Shown: one piece after another, positions 12,101 through 21,100 of the stretch
How the letters are laid out: the number at the start of each line of letters is the position of its first letter
Position numbering within the stretch: position 1 is the stretch's first letter
Origin: Rhizaria sp. SCN 62-66
Lineage: Eukaryota > Rhizaria, unplaced
Direction: 5' to 3'
DNA length: 64,000 bases
NCBI GenBank assembly: GCA_001724265.1
Contig: MEDY01000011.1
Location: 62,001-126,000 of the forward strand
Program-made: the position numbers and the translations under genes
Notes under the pieces: model-generated
What the model saw: the letters and a program-made list of their open reading frames with translations, nothing else
Told to the model about the DNA's origin: nothing
The model's database searches: none

Positions 12101-15100
12101 CATTTGCAGCTACAGCGCTGCTATGTGCAGCGCACAGCAACGCAACCGCGTCAGCCACAGCGCGTGCTTGCAGTTGCGCTATGGTAACCGCACGCGCGGT
12201 GGCGGCGGCAATAACCGCTGCCCGTGCGGGCCACGCAGCTGCAACAGTGTCGACCCCAGCGCCTTGCGCTGCCGCAGCCTGTAACACAAAGGCAAGCCCA
12301 GAAGCGCCGCTAACTTGCGGTAATGCAGAGAAAGCGGCCGCATCCTTTGCCAACGCAGCTGCAAGGATGTGCGCGCCCGTCTCCGCGGCCGAGACGGAGG
12401 TTAGTGTTGTTACACTGACGTTTGTCTCTCCCGCTGCACGGTTTACAAGCGTACTTAGCGGATTATAACGCAGCCGTAACGCGGTTGTATGTGCAAGCGT
12501 TAGCTTGGCATCTAGCGGCGTGATCCTACTTGCTACACAAGTTGCAGCCAGCGAGGGCAACGGAGTGAGAACAGGCAGCGTCAAACCGCTACCCCAACCT
12601 AAGTCACTGTCATTGGAGGCAGAACTAGCCGCCGTGGCGACGGCCAAATGTGGCGCAAGCCGCCCGCGCCACGCCGTTGTTGTTGCCGCCATAGCAGCTG
12701 CGGTCTCGGCGGCTGTTTCTGATGGGTACACTGTTTCTACAGCAGGAAAATCGCGTAGCAGTGCGCGCATACCCTCACGCCAAAGCCCTCGCGCAGCAGT
12801 GCGCTCACCCAAAACCTGCGCTGCCACAAGGACTTGGACCTTACGTGCCCCGGCATTTACCTGCGTTGATGACAGCGGCGTGTCCGAGTGCTCCAGTTGA
12901 TGCGCGGCGGCAGAAAGGGCGCGGATGCGGTCGAATCCGCGAACTGTGCGGTATAAAGTCTGTCCGCGGAGCGATGCCCATACACACACACTGTGGCGAA
13001 CAGCGCTTGCGGTTGCAGCCACACGTATAGCCGCGGCACTCGCAGTTGCTGTGCTTACTGGGGAACCCACGTTTGCAAGTGAGGCTGCGGTCGCAGTAAC
13101 AGTGGCGGACACAGATGGTTCAGGTGACGCGGAAAGCGGTTGTGCTAGAAACCACTGAAGTAGCATCCAAGCAGCAGACGTAATCCCGTCAGGGGGCAAT
13201 ACAGAAGTGCAAAGCACACTGTTGCGCGATGACGTTAGCTTAACTCCATGAACATCTATAACCCACGCATTGTCGTCCTCGTCCTTTGAAATCGCGTTTG
13301 AATTGGCGTTGGTATAACTGGAGCTTGCTTGTGCTTTAACAGTTACACCAATGCGTTCTGCAAGATTATTCCACTCGCTCTTGTGCCTGGACACAAGAAA
13401 TTCAAGTGGCCGTACTCCGCCTAACACTGATGTACGACTTAAGTCAGACTTAGTTGCATTGTCAACGTCGGAAGGAAGACCAGTTTGCCGTTGGGATAGA
13501 TAGCCGGTTGTAAACAATACAGTCTCGTCAAACACAGGCAGGAGCACAGTAAGTGCGCGCGTTTCTGCGCTGCAGGAAAGCGCAGCGCCGCAATTAACGC
13601 TGCGGCATGCAGACATCATTTCTGCTAACCGGGCGCGCGCCCGCTGCAACACGATTGCAGTGTCAACTGGCGGTGCTGAAGCTGGTGCGGCGTGTGTCAT
13701 GGCAATCAGTGCAGCGGCCTCATCGTTGGTAAGCTCGTCATCAGCTCGTAGGGATGTGACGAACGCAGCCCACACGCGAGCCGTCTCTGGCAGTGTTGGA
13801 GTGCGCGCGTAGAGAGTGCTGAAGTCATGTTGCAGCGTGCGCAATATTGCCGACGATGAGACAACGGATGCAATGCTCCATTGCTCGCGTTTGTTAAAAT
13901 CGTGCCCAGCATTGTTACTCCTGTTGCTATCTGCCGCTGAAAACGACAATTCATAGCGTGTTGCGGCGACAGAAATCTGGGCTCCGACACCACTTGAAAA
14001 ACCAGTTTCACTGTCGCATGACGGCGTGATCAGGCTTAACGGACTTTCACCAGGCGCAGTAAACGTCAGCTCAGCAGCTGTGGCAACTGCGGACACAGAG
14101 TAAGGGCGCAGATCTGCAGTGCGCGGTCTGAGGAATAGCTCAGTTATGGGCTTCGTAGTTACAGCACGTAAAGCTATCGAGACAACAGTAAGGGAAGACG
14201 CACTCTCAGAGCTGTATGACGAGAGATATGCTGTGACAGGTGTGCCAGTTGAAATAGATGCTGCAAGAGGGAGCAACACGCCAAGCATTGCGCTTAAGTT
14301 TGTTGTTGCATCCACGCGCGTGCAGCCAGCAAACGGGCGCGCTAGCGTGATTGTAGGCCTTGAGTTTAAGCTTGTAGTTGACATTTGTTCACGCAGTGCG
14401 TTGGCACCAAGCGCAAGATCAAGTGCGTCGCAAAGTGGAAGAGCATGAGCATCAGCTAAGTGTAGTTCAAACGCAGCAACAACACTGCGAGCGGCAGAGA
14501 CAATGCTGTCTAACGCTATGCTGTCACACCAGTCCTCGATCGCACCACCGCCTGCAACAATAAGATGATCGGCAAGTGCCATTGGCACTGCTGTGTTTGC
14601 GTTAGGACTAACGCGCACACGCTCCCACAGGCCTGCAAGTGTTGAGGTCAGCGCCACTGCGGCTGCAGCAGCCTCGCACGGTCGATCCGCCGCGGTGCCG
14701 TGAGCACCAGTACGCACCATTCGAGAGGCGCCGTTCCCGCTGCCAGCTACAGTGTCCACGGCAGCTGCAGACAAGATAGAGTTTGTGCTGCTATCAGTGT
14801 TGCACACACCAGCTTCATGCAGTTGGACTGATAGCAATAGCGCAAGGGCCAACGCAGGACTTGCAGCTCCCGTTTCTGATTTCGGCCCGAGCGCAGCCAA
14901 GGCCAACCAGAGCCGCGCTGCTGCCAAGGCCCGAGTTTGAACTTGTGCAAGAGCTGCAGGCCCACAAGGCGCGGTTTTCATACTTAACAAAGATAGCTGG
15001 TGAAGTGCGGTCAGCAACTGTATCGCGCTGTTGAGGCCGGTGACAGCATTAACTACGACGCCATCAGCCTCACTAAGATTGTTGTGACGCTCTTCGGCTC

Positions 15101-18100
15101 CAGCACGCAACCAGGATCCTGCTGGTTGCACGCCTAATAAGGCTAGTGCTGGAACCGCAGAGGCTTCCGCAATAGCGGCCGTGCTTACACCTTCGCCACT
15201 CTGCATTGTAAGCCAGCGGTCAAGTCCGACCCCACCAATGTCTTCCGTTACAGTAATTGTAACATCAACAAATGTTAGCTCCTGCTGCGCACCAGATACA
15301 ACACGCTTTGCCCTGGCATCTCGAGATCGAGTGTAGAGTTTGACTGCGTCTAACAGCAGACCGGTACCTGTTGCACGCAGTGCAGCAGCAGCTGTAAGCG
15401 GGCCCACTGGGACAGCTGCGTTATGTAGGCGCGGATGTTGATGTGGAAATGGCCGTAACACCCACCACGGGTCTACAGCTAGCAATGGCACCTCAGCTTT
15501 GGACTCTGAGCCCATCGCGTTCTCATCATCAGCGCAGGGTCTCCTTGCAGCTGAGCGTATAGAAGCGGTGGTGCGGCGGCGGAGGCGCTCGAGGCCCAAC
15601 ACTGCGAGCGCTGAGTGAGAGCGCTGCGCTGCAGCAGGGTGTGCAGCGGCCGCAGCAGCAAAGATGGGCAGTAGTAAAAGTGTAAGCAATGCAACAGGAG
15701 CCGCAGCAACAAGTGCAACGGCAACAGCACCAGTCAATGTGACTGAAAGTAAGACAGCAACGGCTGCCGCAATAAACACACGCGCACACGCAGTTTGGCG
15801 CGATCCTGTCGCGGCGGCCGCAAGAACTGTTGGAACGAGTGCGCCAAAGAGCGCAGTGGCAGCGATGTAGGCAACATACGTTGTACAAAGAGAGATTGCA
15901 AACGTCACAACCCACATCATAGTAATAGCTAGTGCACATGAAGTAGATGTGCTTGGAACAGGTACTGGTGTTTTCAATGTTCCAAACACTCCGGGCCCAG
16001 CTGCAGCAGCATTTGCATTAGCAACGGGACTTGGTGTGCGACGATCAAGCATAAGAGAGACAGTGGAGTAGCCGAGATGCGGACGCACAGAACACATCTC
16101 CATAGTTACACCCGTTACAGAGGGCCACAGTACAGCGGCGTCAAAGAGCAGTTTAATAGCAATTACAACCGCAAAGAAACCGCAAGTGCGTGCAACATAA
16201 CGTAGTGTCCAACCAGCCCGCGCGCATCCGCTGTGGTGTGCGCGCCGTTGCGTGTGCGCGCCCCCAGGCACAGCATTGCGGCGGCGCAGGCGTGGCGCAG
16301 GGCCTGAGTCCGGTCCCGGCGGGAGCAGAATCGACGCGCCAGCGCGATGCCGTGACCAAGGTACAGCGGCAATGCGGTCTTCCAGCCGCGCTGCGCCGGG
16401 GAGCATAGTCGCACCCGAACTGGAGCGCACCGTGAATGTAACAATATAAAACAACACTGTCACTGCAACTGCAAGGATAACATACTGAATCGCAAACACG
16501 AGTCCCTGCGCAGTGGGCAGCGGTCCGGTGGTGGCGTTGGCGGTGCGCAACGACTGCGAAAAGATGACTCCAAAGTCTGCATCAAACACTGCAACGAGGG
16601 CGCGCAAGGCGGAGAGGGTGAAAACGCGTTCTACAAAGAAGCTTGCAATTGTTTCGTTGACAGGTAGGTTGAACTGGAAAAAGACGGTTTGCACGGTGAC
16701 TTTGACAGGCTCGTACACAAGTGAGACAGACGATGACGGTGCTACTGCGCCAAGGACAAGAATACATACCACACTTACAAGCATCGAGATTAGTGCGGTA
16801 AAACGCAATGAACGTGTAGCGACCGCGTGTGTAAGAGTAAATATTAAGGCAAGTACACAGTCAATAACAGCAATTTTCCAGGCTGTGGTAACGCCGCTCT
16901 CTGATGTGAAGTGGTTTGCTGCAGCTTGAATAAAGCCGCTACCCAAGGTCCACCCACCACCGCCACCCCCCGCACCATCGCCAAAGCGCGAACGAACGAC
17001 GTCGACAACCGCAACGCAGAGCCAAGCATGAAGGCGGATGACGTTCGCATATAGTAATAGCAGTGCAGGCCAGCCACCCGCCGCTGGGTACGCGACTGAG
17101 TGCCCACCGACGCGTGGCATTACTCCACAGCAGCCGCGCGTCTTACCTGTTCCTGCGGGACCTGCATCTGCAGCTTTGTCACTTGATGCGTAAATCTCGG
17201 CGGCGGTATCGTCAAGATCATCAAATGTGGCAGTATGCGCGTCAACAGACTTGAGCTTTGCGGCGGTTACTGTTCGATACCACGCGGGCGCAGCCGTAGC
17301 GCCACCGTGAAGCTTCACAGCCTTTGCGCCACTAGGCAACCGTGCAGAATCTGCGCCATCAACGCCTAATGCAGCAGCTGCTGCCGCACGCTCAGCACTT
17401 AGGCGTGAAAACATATCTGTGCTCATGCCAGGTGTCCGTAGATCAAGTCCACTGGCTTGCAACCGCAAGTAGCGCACTGGGCTAGCACTATTGCTGGCGC
17501 TGTTGTCATCAAGACTGCTGCCATGAAAGCCAGGCGTTGAGTCAAATCGTAATAAGTCAAGTAGACGAGCACGTGCAGTAACTGGCATGCCCGCAAGCGC
17601 AGCAGCTTCGGCAGCGGTGTCGTATGCGTCTCGCACTACAATGTCACTTGTTGCAACACCACCTGGGCCATAACGCTCGTTGCCACTATTGTCAACACCA
17701 GCGGCAGACGCTGCATCACTGTCTGCGCCAGCAAGCGGGACAAAACTGGGGACAACGTCTGCACCTATGGGAAGGTGACGCTCGTGGAATCGCGCGTTTA
17801 TTACAGCTGGTACGCGCCGTAGCGCTTCGCTTGCAGTCCACAGCAAAGCCCAATGCGCGATATCCTCTAGCTGCAGCCAGCTTGCAGGGATGCTTTCAAC
17901 TGCACCCACGACGGTTGCTGCGGCAAACGCTAGCAGCTGCCCACGCAGTGCCACGCCCTCAGCCGCGCGTGCGGCCAACAGGGGCTTAGTCTCGGGCACA
18001 GACGCTGCTGCGGTAGCTCGGGCGAGCGTGCTTGAGACGGTTGGTACGGGCGTGGCAGCCAGTGCAAGACGTGGGACATGTCCGGTTGCGTCACACCACG

Positions 18101-21100
18101 CTAGGTATGACTCTGTAACTCGTGCATGCACGGTGTCAATTGCTTTGATTAGCGCAGCAGCAGACAATGCGGCCGCATCGTCATTGCTGCAGTGCCGTGA
18201 CCATGCCTCAGCAAGAACAGCACTTGAATTCTGTGCACCAATGCTATTCTCGCATAGCAAGGAGAGCCCCGCATGTGCTGTTGCCGTCATATTGCGACCA
18301 CCACCTTCGCTATTTTTGTTGTCACCAGCGGCGGCCGCTGTGCGGATGTACGCGCGCACACCTGCAAGTGACTCGCCAGGCAATGCGTTGTTTGCAGTCT
18401 GCGCAGCCGTTTCATGCTCTGCAACAGCGGCAGCGTAAGCCCGCGCCCAGGCTCCTTGTACCCATGCCAACACCGCAGCTGAAGCCACGGGCACCGCGGC
18501 AGTGTGCGCAAGAGCAGTTGGAAACAGCGAAAGCCGCCAGTGCGCGGCTCGCAGCGCAGCCTCTGCGCCCACAGTAACAGCAGACTGAAGTTGCGGTTGC
18601 GGACTCAAATGCGATTGCGCATGTGGCGCTTGACCTGATGACTGCGCCGCGGCGTTCGGGGGTTGTATCGAATTCAAGGCCGCGGCAGCGCTTGCGGGGG
18701 CGCCGGCAAAAAGCGGGTGCATTAACGCGTTTAGCGCTGCAGCACCAACACTGGCCTGCGTGGAGTGCAGCGACGCTGCTAATGTGGCAGGACCGGGGCC
18801 AAGAGTGTGCGAGCGATGCTCAGTCAGCAGTGGCAGCATGGGCGGGAACGCACGTTTACTGCCGTCGCGAGCTGCATCGTTGCTGGCATTGATTTCACTA
18901 TTAGAGGACGCGCTCATGGCTGATGAAAGCGCAGTTGCAAGTGACGCAAAGGCTTCGGCTTCAACTGAGGTCCACAAGGTGCCATCAGCCCACGCGCTCT
19001 TACCTCTAATAGTCAGCCCGCTTAACTTGTTCTTGCTCTCACTATCACCTTGCGGCCCGCAGCGTGCACATGCGCAAGCGGAGATGAGGACGGCGAGAGC
19101 CGCAACAATTGCAATCCCAGCAACATAAGCGCCTTCAACTCGCCCATGCGCGCAGCAGCGACCATTGTCACAAGCGTCCCAGCGCAGCGAGCCCGTAAAC
19201 ATGCCTGCCATAGCGTGATACGCAAGACGCGGGGCAATGCAGTCGCCCGCCTCATTTGTGTGGCCAACGATTCCCATCCAGCCTGCTGAGTAAAAGTTGT
19301 CAAACGAGCCCTCACGGTCTAGTTTGTCTTTCTTCTCGTTGCCGCCACGGCCATCAACCCTCATGGCAAGCACGGCGCCACCCGAATCGCCAGTGCTCCT
19401 TGTGGCGTTGTCTAAGTTTCCAGCAACGTTGTCGCCGTAAAGTGCGGCAGCTGCAGCGCGCGAGAGAATGCTGCTGCCATCGAAGGCGACCTCGCCGCAG
19501 ACCGCGTGTAGACCGGGGTCAGTTGAGGGGCAGCCGTCGCGCAGAGGAAGCGAGCCCAGTGACGCTCGCCACCACTCGTCGTTCCACTCCATTAGCACGC
19601 CGCCAACACACAGCGGGTCGCGACGCGCCCACGCCGCGGCCGCGGTTGTGCCGGCAGCGTGCGTTAGCGCCAGAGGGCCCGCTGTATTGTCGCTGGCTTT
19701 GTCGCTTGCAGTGGCGTAGCGTGCTGCCGTGAGCACTGGCAGCGCTGCCAGACGGACACGCGGCGCGCTGAACGCGCCGGTGTCATCCGGTGGCAGCGCG
19801 GCGTCTCCACCCTCGTCGTCTTCGTCAAGAGGAACGCCGACAGCACCACCATATGCCGCGGCAGGACTGGCCGTCAAGAACGCCGACAGGTCCGTCGCAA
19901 TTGGCACTGAGCTACTCGACCCTGATCCTGCAGCCGTTGCTGGAGCTCTGCGCGCGTTGCGGGCTGGGGGCGCGGCGGGTGCCGGCGGGCCCCAAACAAT
20001 GTCCCCACCAGTGCTGTAGATGGACGTCTCTGAGTTGGAGGTTGTGTACAGACTGTCAAAGCTGAACATCGGTTGAACTACGCGGCCGCGGGGACGCAGG
20101 ATGTTTGTGTCGGTGTTTTCGTGAGTGTCAATGTCATCAACGTTGTTGTCTTCAGTATCAAGTCCATTCATCGACGTCGCATCATTTTTACTGCTAAAAT
20201 TGTCACTTTGAGTGCGATGCAAGTCCGTGCCACTGGTATCTTCTACAAAGCCATTAACAATTGCGTCGTCATTTCTGTCCTCATTGTTGATGTTGTCTGT
20301 GTCAGAGTAGTCGTCATGGTTGTTACCACAATTGCAACCGCACTCATTCAAGTCATCATTGTCAACATCAATATCTGTTGAGTCTTCATGATCAAGATCA
20401 CGATCAGTGCTGCGATCGACGCAGTCCTCGTATTCGTCTTCAACATAAGTGTCGCGTAAATTATCACGCACGGAGAACGTGCCAGCGCCAACTCCAGCGC
20501 CCGCGCCGCCGCCGGACCCACTGCCGCCGGTGCCCAGCCCCAGTGCGCCCGAGCCGCCGTAGCCAAACCCGCCCGGAATAAAACCAAGCCCGATCTCGCC
20601 GTAACCGTAGCCAAAGCCGCCGGAGAACCTGTCACCGCCGGGGCCCAGTCCACGCGCAAAGTTGGTTAGCCCGCCTGCTCCCGAAGTGGGCACGCGCGCG
20701 AGACGCGTAAGCCCGGGGCCAATCCGAGAGTTGCTGCTGTGGCGCCAGGCTGCCGGGCCCGCCGCGCCGTGCGTGAGCACCGGCGCGGCAGGCTGGCTGG
20801 TGCCCGCGGTGGGCTGGGCAACGCGCGGCGGTGGGGGGAAGTTGCCGCCGCGGAAGAACGGCCCGACGCCGAGCCCGCGGGGCGCGCCGGTCCAAACGGG
20901 CCACACGCGCGGCGGACCCTGAGCGTTCGCGTTGGTGTTGTTGCTGCGTGCGCGTGTGCGCGCGCTTTGGAGCTCAAGTGGGGGAGATGGAGTGTTAGGT
21001 CTGCCGGCAGCACCGCTTGAACCTGCAATAGGGCGGGGCGCTGATGTTGACACAGGAGCAGACGCGGGTGCAACTGCAGGACGTGGCGGTGCAACTGGCA

